DNA from: Sorex araneus
Taxonomy: Eukaryota > Chordata > Mammalia > Eulipotyphla > Soricidae
Assembly (NCBI RefSeq): GCF_027595985.1
Contig: NC_073305.1
Coordinates: 107,864,535-107,928,534 of the forward strand
Length of the DNA: 64,000 nt
Reading direction: 5' to 3'
Numbering within the stretch: position 1 is the first letter of the stretch; each line of letters opens with the position of its first letter. This document shows positions 1-11,382 of the stretch, in pieces. A program made the translations under genes and the position numbers. The notes beneath the pieces are model-generated. The model saw only the letters and a list, made by a program, of their open reading frames with translations. It did not search any database and was not told the origin of the DNA.

Positions 1-206
1 TTGCCTTGCACGCAGCCGACCCAGGTTTGATTCTTCCGCCCCTCTCAGAGAGCCCTGCAAGCTACCGAGAGTATCTCGCCCACACGGCAGAGCCTGGCAA
101 GCTACCCGTGGTGTATCGGATATGCCAAACACAGTAACAACAAATGGAGATGTTACTGGTGCCCGCCCGAACAAATTGATGAGCAACAGGATGACAGTGA
201 CAGTGA
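1..206 (+). mobile_element. Composite SOR-RTE SINE (cut by window start)
   Basis: End of a SOR tRNA head (TTGCCTTGCACGCAGCCGAC, B box), then the RTE 5'-UTR segment (GCAAGCTACCGAGAGTATC … GATATGCC … CAGTAACAACAA), then the RTE 3' tip (GAGATGTTACTGGTGCCCGC) and a GACAGTGACAGTGA tail. Confidence 0.85.
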
Positions 207-361
207 CTTTTTCCTCTTAGTAGGGCTGAACTTAGAAAACTCTTTCCTTTCTATTCTATCTAGTTCTGTGTAAAAATTGAGAGCCTCCACTGCTAAGTCT
301 GTCTTTACTGCCTCTTCAGGTTAGGAAGGCACATTTTTCAATGACCAGAAAGTAATCTGTA

Positions 362-1409
362 AACAAATGGGGAGAGGAAATGAATAGACACTCCTTAGAG
401 GAAAACAGGCAGATGGCCAGTAAGCACATGAAAAATGTTCAGCATCACTTATCAGAGCAATCCAAATCAAGATGGCAATGAGATACCATTTCACAACAGT
501 GAGAATGGCACATATCAAAAATAGTAGAAACAATCTGTGTTGGCAGGGATGTGGTGAAAAAGGAACTCTCATCCACTGCTGGTGGGAATGTTGTCTGGAA
601 CACTGAACATTGAATGTTCCACCCCTGTGGAAAACAGAATAGAAAGTTCTCAGTAAACTTAGAATTGAGCTGCAATATGACCTAGCAATTTCATTTTTGG
701 GCATCTGTCCCAGGACATAAAAACACTCTCTCAAAAGGACATATGCCATTATTCATTGCTGCACTCAGTACAATAGCTAAGATATAGAATCAACCTAGTT
801 GTCCAACGATAGGTGAACAACTATTGTTGTTATGAAGATGTAGTATTATACACCGTGGAATACTATGCAGCTTCAAGGAACAATGAAATAATGCAATTTG
901 CTGCAACATGGTTGGAACTAGAAGATATCATGTTGAGTGAACTAAGCCAGAAGAAGAAAGACAAACACAGGATGATCACACTTTTCTCTGGAATATAGAT
1001 GTATATTCCAGAGAAAATGGATGAGAAAATGTATAGTAAGAAAAGGAGGATGTTTAAATCACCCTTTACCACAGTGTTTAGAGAGAAGGACAGAGAAAGA
1101 AAGAAATCAAGGAGGAATGAGAAGTAATAGGTGAACAGTCATCAGAGCTTCAGTTGTACCAGTGACATGAGTGAGAGATAGTCATATATCCAAAACACAG
1201 ACTCAATAAAACTGGAAACATGAGATCTAAGCTGCAATCACTGAAATTTTGTAAAGTGCTTGTCAATTTGGCAGGCAGGGATGAGTGGGGATTGGGCTGA
1301 AGAAAGAATATGGGAACACTGGTGGAGGGATTGGTGTTGAAATATTATATGCCTAAAATTCAACTCTCAATAACTTTGTAAATCACACTTCTTTAATAAA
1401 ATATTTTTA
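362..1409 (+). mobile_element. L1 LINE, 5'-truncated, ORF2 end plus 3' UTR
   Basis: Bounded by AGAAAGTAATCTGTA/AGAAAATAATCTGTA (347-361 and 1410-1424). The first ~370 bases translate, with breaks, to the L1 ORF2 C-terminus. The rest is an L1 3' UTR ending GAACACTGGTGGAGGGATTG … TTTAATAAAAT. Confidence 0.88.
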
Positions 1410-1424
1410 AGAAAATAATCTGTA

Positions 1425-2261
1425 GGCATAAAGAAGTGAGCAACAGGAGAGGAACAGGAAGAGAGCTGGCAATCTGTTAATTGTTTAGTACCACTTAGAT
1501 AAAGCAGGAGGGTGTAAACAAGAAAATGTAAGGAATATTAAGACATAAATGAATGATTAGACACAACAAAATAGGTGTTTTAACACCTGGACTATCTCTT
1601 TGGCCTCTAATTTTTCCTTTTTCATAAGCCATTTCTTTTCCCTTGCATCTTTAACAAATTACACTGTAAACTCTCATTCTGTCTCTACATTCTATTGATT
1701 TATTCCTGTCCCCATTAGTAATTGTAATGAAGCTCTCTCTATTGTTCAGTTTTGCACCTCCCTATCTTTGTGTACTCTGTAGCGGACGCCAGCGCATGCT
1801 CACTGCCCTCCCCTCCATCCTCTGCTAATGAGGAGCCAGACTACGAGTTTTTAGAGGTGTCCAGCCCTCTGCCAAATGACTCAAAACAGCGCCGAGCAGC
1901 CTCTCTCCTGCTCTAAGGCGCAGTCCTGGTTCTCTAATCACATTTCAATGATCTCATTTTGCCAGTGATTGGTTTAGGTCTGGGCAAGCATCTTCATTCC
2001 AGTTAATGAAGCATACGGGAAAGTCAGTTGGGTTAATTCATAGAGACACGTGCTTGCTCTTAAAAATAACTTCATTAGGAAAAGCAGGCCTTATTCTTCT
2101 GCTGGGTGTGGCTATGTTTACATTTAATACCAAGACCTGCGTTAAATTTCCTCTGACCATGAGGAAATAGGAGTAAGAAATAGAACATAAGGATGGGAGA
2201 AAAGCAAGGGTCCTTGGTGAGGTTCCAGAAGCTAGCTAGCATGGAAGCCATCTTACCCTAC
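1425..2261. other. Single-copy stretch, no gene seen
   Basis: No repeat recognised. 1780-2110 is less AT-rich, with ATTA/TAAT motifs and intact-looking complexity; it is a candidate conserved non-coding element. 2446-2944 and 3091-3365 are likewise ordinary single-copy DNA. Confidence 0.5.
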
Positions 2262-2445
2262 TTGTTCTTGTTAAAGGACTAGCGTTCTAGCATAGGGCTG
2301 ACCTGGCTCAATTCCCCCCACACCACATATGGTCCCCTGAGCACAGATCCAGGAATAAAACCTGAGCAAAATTGGCTGTGACCCAGTCCTGGGACCCTTA
2401 CCCCATCCCAGCCAAAAATAAAATAAAATAAGAAAACAAATTTCC
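2262..2445 (+). mobile_element. Old SOR SINE
   Basis: Diverged: CCACATATGGTCCCCTGAGC body block and an AAAATAAAATAAAATAAG tail. Confidence 0.55.
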
Positions 2446-2944
2446 CTGAATGTTAATAAGTGTCCCATGTTTCAGTTGAACTGAGTTGTATGTTATCTTC
2501 CCTATGTTATGTTGCATCCTAACTAATCCACAAACCTTATTCTGCTCGGTCAATGACATTTTCTCTAAGCCTTATAACTTTGGGTTCGACCTCTGAGAAG
2601 CCACCAGAAAACCCCAGGCAATGATCTTCTCCTTTTTCTCCCTCTCTTCTCCCAAGAGGAAGGCCTGTCCCTGGGAGTGGACCCCTGTCTCAGCAGTGTG
2701 GCTGTGCTTAGACTTACCAAAGTGAATTCCCCCACAGACTCATCTTTCGGAGCTGAGTCTGGAGGTTCCTGCCACCCCGCTTCAAGTCTGAAGGCAGAGG
2801 TGACAGCAAGGTCAGCACCTAGCTGGAGGGCTGCAAAGAGACAGACAAACCAATAGCTGAGTAGTAGGTAGAGCAAAAACTACTTTCCCTTTGCCCTACC
2901 ATCACAGACAATGGTTAGATTGAAGGGTGAGTAGTCACACCTGC

Positions 2945-3085
2945 CAGTGCTTAAGGGCTTATTCCTGCTCTGCTCAGGGATTATTTCAGTGGATCCTCAG
3001 GGGACCATATGTAGTGCCAGAAATCAAACCAGGGTCTGCCTCATGCAAGGCAATCACCGTACCATTGTGTTATCTCTCTGATCCA
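2945..3085 (-). mobile_element. Old SOR SINE
   Basis: Antisense body block GGGGACCATATGTAGTGCC and head block CATGCAAGGCAATCACCG. Confidence 0.6.
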
Positions 3086-3365
3086 ATTCCAGATTTGTAA
3101 ACTTTTGCTTCATGGATAAAACCTCACTATCCCATAATAACATTCAATCTGGGGTGACCTGGTTTCCGCACCAGATGTGGACACTACTGGGCTTGTAACT
3201 TTTGTCTTATGTTCATTAAATGTCCCTACACACAGGATTATGTGTCTTTAACCTACCCGCCCAGCTTCATTCCGCTCACTTGCAGATGACACTGATGGTG
3301 TGTTCTCTGATGAAACCCTTCATTGTTCTCCAGTTCCTATCATCTTCCTAAAACTCTTTCTTTGT

Positions 3366-3490
3366 GGGTTGGAGAGATAGGACAATGGTTAAGACATATG
3401 TGGCCAGCTCTGGCCCAGTGAGTAGCAATCCCTGAGCAAGAGCCTTGAGTAAGAAATGCTAGGTGAGGCCCAACGCCCCCCTCACTACAC
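3366..3490 (+). mobile_element. Old SOR SINE
   Basis: GGGTTGGAGAGATAGGACAA head and a shortened body. The (CA)n tract follows directly and may have grown from its tail. Confidence 0.55.
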
Positions 3491-3498
3491 ACACAGAG

Positions 3499-3549
<51 letters not shown>
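3488..3549. repeat. (CA)n microsatellite
   Basis: About 25 uninterrupted CA units, directly downstream of an old SOR. Confidence 0.98.
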
Positions 3550-3550
<1 letters not shown>

Positions 3551-3999
3551 CTTCCTTGATACAAGTTCTTCCTCAATGTCATTACTCAAGCAAAAGCTCT
3601 TCTCTATGTTTCTCAGACTTTGAAGATGCCACCATAACTTGTGGCATATTTAGTTATCTCTTCACTGTACAATTCTATCAAGATTATGAACTCCTGAAGT
3701 CTAGATCTATGTCCTGGTCATCTAGGTTTCCTTATCCCTATAGCACTTGGCACATAGGAGATGCTGGCTGGGATTTGAAAATGAGTTGGTGCAGTTGATA
3801 TAATGCCAGAGATGTTGCCACATGCATATGTCAACACAACCCTCCATCAGGTCGGAGCCACGCCTTGTCCAGGTGTGCTGTTCTTAGTCCTGGACACTAT
3901 TCCCCACGCCCCAGTCACAACTGGACCTTGTCTTCCTTCTTGATTCTGTCTCAGTTTTTCCACAACCCCCTTCTTTCTTCTTTTTTTCTTGTGTGTAGG

Positions 4000-4163
4000 G
4001 GGGTGTTGTGAGCCACACCTGGCGACACTCAAGGACTGACTCCTGGCTCTTTGCTTAGGATTCATTCCTAAGGCTCAGGGAACTGTATGGAATTTTGGGA
4101 ATCAAAACTGCACTGGCTATGTGCAAGGCAAGTGCCCTACCTGCCAAACTATCACTCTGGTCT
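4000..4163 (-). mobile_element. Old SOR SINE
   Basis: Antisense: GCCACACCTGGCGACACTCA to ATGTGCAAGGCAAGTGCCCT. Confidence 0.7.
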
Positions 4164-4248
4164 TCTTCCCCATTTTTTCCTAAGGATGAAGCTTACCTTA
4201 TTGCAAACACTTTTCAAAGTTGCTTTTTAATTGGCACTATTAAATTTA

Positions 4249-4911
4249 TTTTATTTTATTTTATTTTATTAAATTACCGTGTGGAAGATTACAATGCTTT
4301 CGGGCTTAGGTCTCAGTTATACAATGCTGAAACAACCATCCCTTCACCAGTGCCCATATACCACCACCAAAAAAAAAAAACAAAAACAAAAAAACCCCAC
4401 ACAGTACACCTCCCATCCCGCCCCCCCACCCCCTACCTTGTAACTGATAAGTTTCATTTTACATTCTGTTTACTTTGGTTACATTCAATATTTCAACACA
4501 AACCTCACTATTGTTGTTAGGAGTACCCCACTAGATTCAGACCTACTGTGAAGACAAATAAGGTTGCGAGGCCGCGGTAGCGGCCGCGCGGTTTTCAATT
4601 TCTGTACTTTAACAAGAAGTCCAGGGAGATTTCTTCCAGATATTAGATAATTGCAGGCTTGAAAACCCAATCTGTGGTCGTCTTAACATGGCGGCCACCG
4701 TGCCCTTCATCTCCGGAGAGAAAGAGGCGAGAGAGAGAAATACCTTTCCCCTCCTGGGCGGGCACGGGGCCGAGGCTTAGTTCTCAGGCTGGAGACATTC
4801 TGCGAGGAGTTGCTCACGCTGAAAGAGGTTTTTCTGGGTCTGGATTCACGCTTGTACAGCTGCAGAGAGGCCGCACATGCGTGCGGCCCCCGGGATCACA
4901 TCTCGGCGGTC
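4249..4911 (-). mobile_element. ORF-less L1 derivative (monomer-type 5' end plus L1-like 3' end)
   Basis: Bounded by a perfect 16-bp duplication GGCACTATTAAATTTA (4233-4248 and 4912-4927). Read on the minus strand it has a GC-rich 5' part with AACATGGCGGCCACC (YY1-like, read on the plus strand), a GCGGCCGCGCGGTTTT junction, and a 3' part ending in an A/T-rich tail. It contains no ORF. Confidence 0.8.
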
Positions 4912-4940
4912 GGCACTATTAAATTTAAAATATCATTTTT

Positions 4941-5381
4941 TTTCATTTAATTTAATTGTATTTATTTATTTATTTTTAATTTTTTATTGAGTCACCATGT
5001 GGAAAGTTACAAAGTTTTCAGGTTTAAATCTCAGTTATACAATGCTCGAATACCCATCCCTTCACCAGTGCTAATATTCCACCACCAAGAATCCCAGTAT
5101 AGCTCCACCCCGCCCCCTCACACCCCTAACCCCCCCACGCCCCTAGCCCCCCCACCTTAAGCCCCCCCCCGCCTGTGTAACTAATAAATTTCACTTTACT
5201 TTCACTTTGATTGCATACAATATTTCAACAAAACTCACTGTTATTGTTTGGAGAGTCTCTCCCCTAAAGTCAGACCTGCTGAAAAGGAAGCATTAGATAA
5301 TTTGTTTTCCATTGCTGAGGATGAAGAGGTATGAGGTCGAGTGACCACACTTAGCGGCCTCTCAGTTTTGAGTTTCTGTAT
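4941..5381 (-). mobile_element. ORF-less L1 derivative, 5'-truncated
   Basis: Same family as the preceding copy: GAGTCACCATGTGGAAAGTT, CCCATCCCTTCACCAGTGCT. Bounded by AAAATATCATTTTT at 4927-4940 and 5382-5395, so it inserted directly beside the first copy in the same orientation. Confidence 0.8.
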
Positions 5382-6123
5382 AAAATATCATTTTTATTTG
5401 GCAAAAAGTACTGCAAAGGTTGGCATGCTTTTTCTGATAAAAGATAGGCTTTTAGAAAACAAAACTATTTATATTCTTGAAATATGTGCATGCACATAAA
5501 CATATTATAAAATATCGTTTCTAAGATCAGTTAAAAAGATCCTCCACTACCCAGCCACCACCATGCTCCAGGCCGTTTTCAGAACACTCCAGCCAAGCAT
5601 CATGCATAGTGAAGCCCCACAGAACCAGGTAAAGCAGAACTTTGTGACCTTGGTCTCCAGGCTCAACGGGACCCAGAAACAGAGATCCTCTGCCTGCCTC
5701 CCTGAATCTCCAGTGCCCCAGGGATCAGACCCAGATGACCCCACCCTACCAGCGCCAGATAAATACCTCATCGGCCGACCTCGACTACCTCCACTACCCA
5801 GCCTCTGCCACGCTCCAGGCTGCTTTCCGGACCTCGAGGTCTCAAAGCAGGTACGTGACACATCATAAGACATTTAAAACCCATTTTCCATAATTACAGC
5901 ACCATATGTGATAAGGTTCTAATATGGTGTGAACCATGGGACAGCTGTAACGGTGATTAGAGGCCTCCCTAAAAGCCTCCATCCCTCTCGGAGAGCCCAG
6001 CAAGCTACCAAGAGTATCCTGCCCGCATGTCAGAGCCAGGCAAGCTACCTGAGGTATATTTGATATGCCAAAAACAGTAACAACAATGGGCCTCATTCCC
6101 CTAACACTGAAAGAGCCCCCAGT

Positions 6124-8870
6124 ATGGCAACATTAAGAAGGATGAGCAAGAAGAAGCTAATAAAATCTCAGGGATCAACTAGACTGCCCAAACGAAGAAG
6201 AACAAAAATGATTGTCTATACTTTCAACGCACGTACACTGGCATCAGAAGCATCCATCGAGGACCTGATGATGCAAGCACAGAAGATCAAGCACGATATC
6301 ATTGCTCTGCTGACGAGAAGGCATCAATCACATCATGCCATTTTCAACACTGGAGAACTCTTCCTTGGAACATTCAACAATACAGGTGTTGGTGGTGTTG
6401 GTGTCCTTGTCAACATGAACTTGACCATGAACATTGATTCATTCGAATGCTTGAACATGAATCTTACGCTGAACAGCTGTGGCTCACTGCCTGCAGTTTC
6501 TATCTTCTTCATCTATGCACCAACATCCAACTATGATGAAGAAGAAATGAAGAAGTTCTACATGGAGCTGGAGAAGTTCTATAAAGAAGACCACACCTTC
6601 TACAAGATCATTGTCAGTGATTTTAATGCCAAGATTGGACTGAGAAGGTCACCCGAAGAACTCCACATTGGGACCCATGGCCTAGAATGGAACGAACAGG
6701 GTGAGAGACTGTCTGAGTTCATCATGTTGACCAAGACCAGCCATGGTAACTCATAGTTCCAGAAGGCCAAATCTAAACGTAGGACATGGGAGTCTCCCGG
6801 TGGACAGTTCCACAATAAAATTGATCATATCATATTCAATCGACGGTTTTGCCTGACCGATGTCACTGTTATCCCAAAATTCCAAACAGGATTGTGCCAC
6901 CGTCTCCTCCATGCAAAATTCTACTCACAGAGTGGGAAAAAGGGACTGCAAAGTTTAAGTTTAAGAAGAGAACTCCCTTTAGGGCTGGAGCCATAGCACA
7001 GCAGGTAGGGCGTTTGTCTTGCACGCGGCCTATCCGGGTTCGATTCCCAGCATCCCATATGGTCCCCTGAGCACCGCCAGGAGTAATTCCTGAGTGCATG
7101 AGCCAGGAGTAACCCCTGTGCATCGCTGAGTGTGACACAAAAGGAAAAAAAATTAAATTAAATTAAAATAAAATAAAATAAAAGAAGAGAACTCCCAGAA
7201 TGACCACCAACTGGGAACTCTTCGGCACTATTGTGGCAACATGGGAAAATGCCGTCCTTGACATCGATGAGGAATACGATTGACTTGTTCAGTACCTCCA
7301 TGACTGCACAAGGAATGCTGAGAGTGGGAAAGCCACAAATAGACGCCTGTCTTCGGAAACTCTTGAGTTCATTCACCAACGTGGTTTGACACGAGCCTTA
7401 GGCAATCATAGGCTAACGTCCGAGCTCACAAAGCTGTGCAGAGAAGTGATAAAGTAAGACCTCAAAGAGAGAAGAACAGCAGTGTTGGACGATGTGGCAG
7501 AAGCCGGGAAAAGTATTTGAAACACTCTCCTGTCCTTCACCAACTACAAGACCAAGATTACTGCCCTCCTACGTCCTGATGGATCTATCACATCTTCCAG
7601 AAGGCAAATGGAGAGGATTATTCATGACATCTACTCGGATCTCTTTGACAGCCAAGTCCAGTTGCTCAAATACCAAATTCTGCAGGATGAGTATGTCCTT
7701 TCCAACATCCTCCCTTCCAAAATCCAATACACCATTTCATTGGTAAAGGTCCAGACAAGGCCAGACCCGAACACCTGAAGAATTTGCCGCCAATACTCGT
7801 CAATACACTGGCTCAGCTCTTTACATGCTACCTGTCCAAATGCAAGGTTCTCAGTGGAAAACCAGTAGGACCATTCTGTTGTACAAGAAGGGAGACATCC
7901 ACGACATTGGCAACTATCGCCCAATCTGCCTGTTGTCTGTTGTCTACAAGTTGTTCGCTTGTGTCATCCTGAATAGAATAGGCAGAACACTAGACAAAGG
8001 ACAGCCATGCGAGCAAGCAGGGTTCTGAAAAGGATTCAACATGATCCTTTTGGATATGTCGACCATATCCACACGGTGACCAAGCTCATTGAAGTTTCAC
8101 GAGAGTTCAAGATCCTGCTCTGTCTAGCATTCATCCATTTAAAGAAGACCTTTGATTCTGTTGATACTGAAGCGCTCATCTAGCCAAACAGGGCGTTCAT
8201 ACTCAGTACATCAAGATCCTCAATGAGCTGTATTATGGATTCACCACCAGGATCTCACCATTCTACAAGGAAGTGATCATTGATGTAAAGAGAGGGGTTC
8301 GGCAGGGTGATACCATTTCACCGAAGCTCTTCAGTGCCACCCTCAAGTACGTCATGGGCTGACTGGAATGGGAAGGAATGGGAGTGAATATAGATGGTCG
8401 GCAACTACACCACATCTGCTTCGATGATGATATCGTTCTCATAACACCAAACATTAGCCAATCTGCACAAATGCTGGCAGACTTCAACCACGAGTGTGGA
8501 AAGGTCGGACTAAAGCTGAATCTCAACAAGACGATGTTCATGAAAAACGAACTAGTCCCTGAAGCTCCATTTGCTCTCATTTGCCAAGACATCAAAAATC
8601 AGATGGGCTGGACACATAATGCGATTCAGAGATGACTGCTGGACTAGAGCTATTATGACTGGATTCCATGGGACGTCAAAAGACTGCATGGCTGCCCACC
8701 TAGGAAATGGTCAGCCTTCTTCATCAAAACCCTGAACGAACGGTTTGAGGCTCTTTGTGTTCCTGGAGTGAGCAGTTACCCTTGGGCTACTCTAGCACAC
8801 GACAGGGACGAATGGAGATGTTACTGGCACCCGCTCGAGCAAATTGAAGATCAACGGGATGTCAAGTGAT
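6124..8870 (+). pseudogene. Endonuclease/reverse transcriptase ORF of RTE copy 1, disrupted
   Basis: The protein would nick target DNA and reverse-transcribe the element RNA. A 210-residue endonuclease part is open at 6124-6756, starting MATLRRMSKKK. It contains the YAPTSNYDEEE and SDFNAKIG (endonuclease DFNA) motifs and THGLEWNEQGERLSEF. The expected catalytic-Glu motif reads ALLTRRH, so that Glu is missing. The frame stops at TAG 6754-6756. Later stops include TGA within the EEYD stretch near 7278. RT motifs follow: GNYRPICLLSVVYKL (about 7910), AFIHLKKTFDSV (about 8128-8163, His where Asp is expected), and HHICFDDDIVLI (about 8410, the FADD box changed to FDDD). The C-terminal stretch ending EQIEDQRD runs to within a few bases of the 3' end. 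It cannot make active enzyme. Confidence 0.88.
6978..7181 (+). mobile_element. Young SOR SINE inside RTE copy 1
   Basis: Perfect 15-bp duplication AAGAAGAGAACTCCC (6963-6977 and 7182-7196). A box TAGCACAGCAGGTAGGG, B box GGGTTCGATTCC, tail of AAATTAAATT/AAAATAAAAT repeats. It post-dates the RTE insertion. Confidence 0.95.
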
Positions 8871-9202
8871 ACAAGATCAGTTAAGTGTCTTGTAAGAATT
8901 CAGTTTCACTGTCAAATCAAATCTAAATTAGGAATGGGGAAAATGGATGGACTCAGCAAATAAATAGAACCAATAAGGCAATCACTTTCATTGCAGAACA
9001 TATAATAGGAAATTATCTAGGGGAACTGTGGATATCCAGCATTTCAACTTGGGTATTAAGGGAGTGCCATTTATGGGAATTAGGACTGCAGAAGATCAAA
9101 ATTAAATAATCCATATGTAGGATTAACTACCTGTCAGAAATATCCAACTTAAAAGTAAAAAATACAGTTGCTTTAATGACTCTTTAAAAGTCAAGACACT
9201 GG

Positions 9203-9372
9203 GGTCTGAGAGATTGGATCAGTATATAGGAGGTAAGAAGCATGCCTTGCATGTAACTGACCCAGACTTATATCCTGGAACTTCAGATGGTCTCCCTAGC
9301 CCCATCCCTGAGTGCAGAGCCAGGAGTAAGCCTTGAATACCACAAATAAACAAATAATAAAAATGAATAAAT
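9203..9372 (+). mobile_element. Old SOR SINE
   Basis: CATGCCTTGCATGTAACTGA head and GAGCCAGGAGTAAGCC body block, A-rich tail. Confidence 0.65.
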
Positions 9373-10385
9373 ATCAAGATATTGGCAGCAATGCCATAAA
9401 CTGTATTTGTAATTGGACTTTAGAATTGTATGGAATGGTTCTTTAGCAAGCTGTGTTGATTTTCACTTCTATATTTTTGGACATGATGACTTGGCTGGAA
9501 GGACAAGCTGAGACTGGCCAGGGACTTGGGTCAAGCCACCTGGAATTACAATATAATCTGCTATCTGGATGCCTATACTGGTTATCATCATTATAGTGAT
9601 TGTTTCAGACTGATAATACATAGATAAAACTACTCAGCACATTACTGGTGGGTTAAAATGAACAATATTTATTTCTTTAAGTTTAGTAGTTTAAATATCT
9701 GGCTCCTATTCCTGGTCAGCCATTTTGCAATTCTGTATCACACACACACACAAAAGATCCAAGTTGGAATAATAGAGTGAAAATAATCAATACCCAAAAA
9801 AGTGAAATAGCTAAAATAAGCTGAAATATACTATGTGGAAGGTGCTATTCTAGTCTTAAGCAATCACTAAAATAACTGCAAGAGCTTGAATGCATGCCTA
9901 TAATGCACAGGGCCACCTGCTTTGTCCCTGGCACAGCATGATCTGTCTCACTCGTACCGGTTGGTGTAGTTCATGGACGTAAGACCTACTAAATATAACT
10001 AGCAGATGGGGAAACTGAGTCACAAAGTATACCGGAGACTATGTTTTGTTAGTGATGCAAGCTTCCACCAGTTTGAAGTCATTATACTGAAGATGGCTTT
10101 CTAATGAAAGTTACAAAACTCAAAGTATACCCTGGTTTATTATTTATTTATTTAAAATTCAAGAAAAGAAAACTTCAGCACAGGTTAGGAAGAAAGTAAA
10201 TTTTGAATATTCTTGGGGACTAAATAAGGCTGTTTCTAAAATTTTTCAATATCTGTTTTATAATGTTAGGATAATGAATTGAATCAAAGTTTTAAAAGAT
10301 AGAAGAAATTGATTGTTTTAATAACAGTTTATTTAGCAACTGTCTTTTGTGGAATATTTTATTTTTCATGGAAGATTAAAATAAG

Positions 10386-10482
10386 GGGCCCAGGATATGG
10401 TTCATTAGTGGAGTGCATGTTAGCATGTGTGAGGCCCAAGGTCTCATGTACCCCACCACCAGGTACACAGAAAAGGGAAACA
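10386..10482 (+). mobile_element. Possible tRNA-related SINE fragment
   Basis: CAGGATATGGTTCATTAGTG then GTGTGAGGCCCAAGGTCTCA resembles an ID/tRNA-Ala-type head. Short and uncertain. Confidence 0.3.
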
Positions 10483-11049
10483 AAGACCAACTAAGAAGGG
10501 CATGGGTCTTAAATCTTCTAGTCTCTATAAGGGAGAGAAGATAGGCAAGAGTTCCAATAATCAAAATAAATATCCCATGAATCATACACTTGAATCATGA
10601 AAGGCACCCTCGGGTCTTACTGAGAAGTCAGATTTCTGGGTAACGTGACTTCCTTTTGGAGAAATTCTGGGCATGAAGTATAGTTATGGAGAGAAGCTTT
10701 GGTTTGTCAAAAACTTTCCTGTTTGAGCACTGAAAGTATGACAGCTTAGTTACTTTTAAGTCCCGGGAAATTCCTTGAACCTGAGCAGAACAAGAGAGTT
10801 CATGGCTCTTACATATTGCTCATTCTATCCTTACTGATGAAGGTCAGCCAATTCCTGGCAAAGTGCTGCAAAGGAATTCTCTCTCTAGGACCTCTGGGTC
10901 GGCTTACTATTTACTATCCCTTTTGCTTTAGCTACCTTATTCTTCTTAGTCTCTGAAGTTCTCCTATAGCGATACTATAGAGATTTCAAAATTCATTCCT
11001 AGAAGCATGACTCTCCTGGATTTGGGTGTTTTAAGGCTTTGTATTTTTT

Positions 11050-11221
11050 TTGGAACAAGGGATTTGGGCCACACCCAGTGGTGCTCAGAACTTACTCCTG
11101 GCTCTGTGCTCAAGGATAACTCCTGGCAGGGTTCAGATGACCATATATGGTTTCAGGGATCAAACCCAAGTTAGACACATGCATGGCAAGTACCTTACCT
11201 GCTGTACCATTTCTCCAGTTC
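11050..11221 (-). mobile_element. Old SOR SINE
   Basis: Antisense: GGGCCACACCCAGTGGTGCT to CATGGCAAGTACCTTACCTG. Confidence 0.75.
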
Positions 11222-11382
11222 AGGGAAGATTTAACTCACAGGACATTATGATAACAATAATTACTAGGCAAGATGATGATCTGAGTTCACCTCTTACACA
11301 CATATCAATATGAATCTACAATAATATCTAAAAACTTATTAGTGCGTAAATAAATGTGATCTTTTGAAAAACATTTCGAAGG

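Larger units (their letters stand above)
5535..8872 (+). mobile_element. RTE-clade LINE (RTE1_Sar-like), copy 1, broken
   Basis: A non-LTR retrotransposon of the RTE clade. It is bounded by a 12-bp target-site duplication, AAGATCAGTTAA, at 5523-5534 and 8873-8884. It has a 5' UTR of about 590 bp (the family 5' end seems to extend further, see 23357-23705). A single broken reading frame follows: apurinic-type endonuclease, linker, reverse transcriptase and C-terminal region, running almost to the 3' end. A young SOR SINE (6978-7181) splits it, and about 385 bp of the RT C-terminal region is deleted near 8575 relative to copy 2. The close likeness to strongylid nematode elements and the family name are from memory. 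Confidence 0.9.
8885..11049. other. Mostly single-copy DNA, no gene seen
   Basis: Besides the old SINEs at 9203 and 10386, I see only AT-rich single-copy sequence. Confidence 0.5.

Noticed and set aside
4560..4915. Possible CpG-island promoter
   Set aside because: It is the GC-rich 5' part of an ORF-less L1 derivative with a 16-bp target duplication, not a gene promoter.
6978..7181. tRNA gene suggested by A and B boxes
   Set aside because: It is the tRNA-derived head of a SOR SINE: it cannot fold a full cloverleaf, and has a SINE body, A-rich tail and target duplication.
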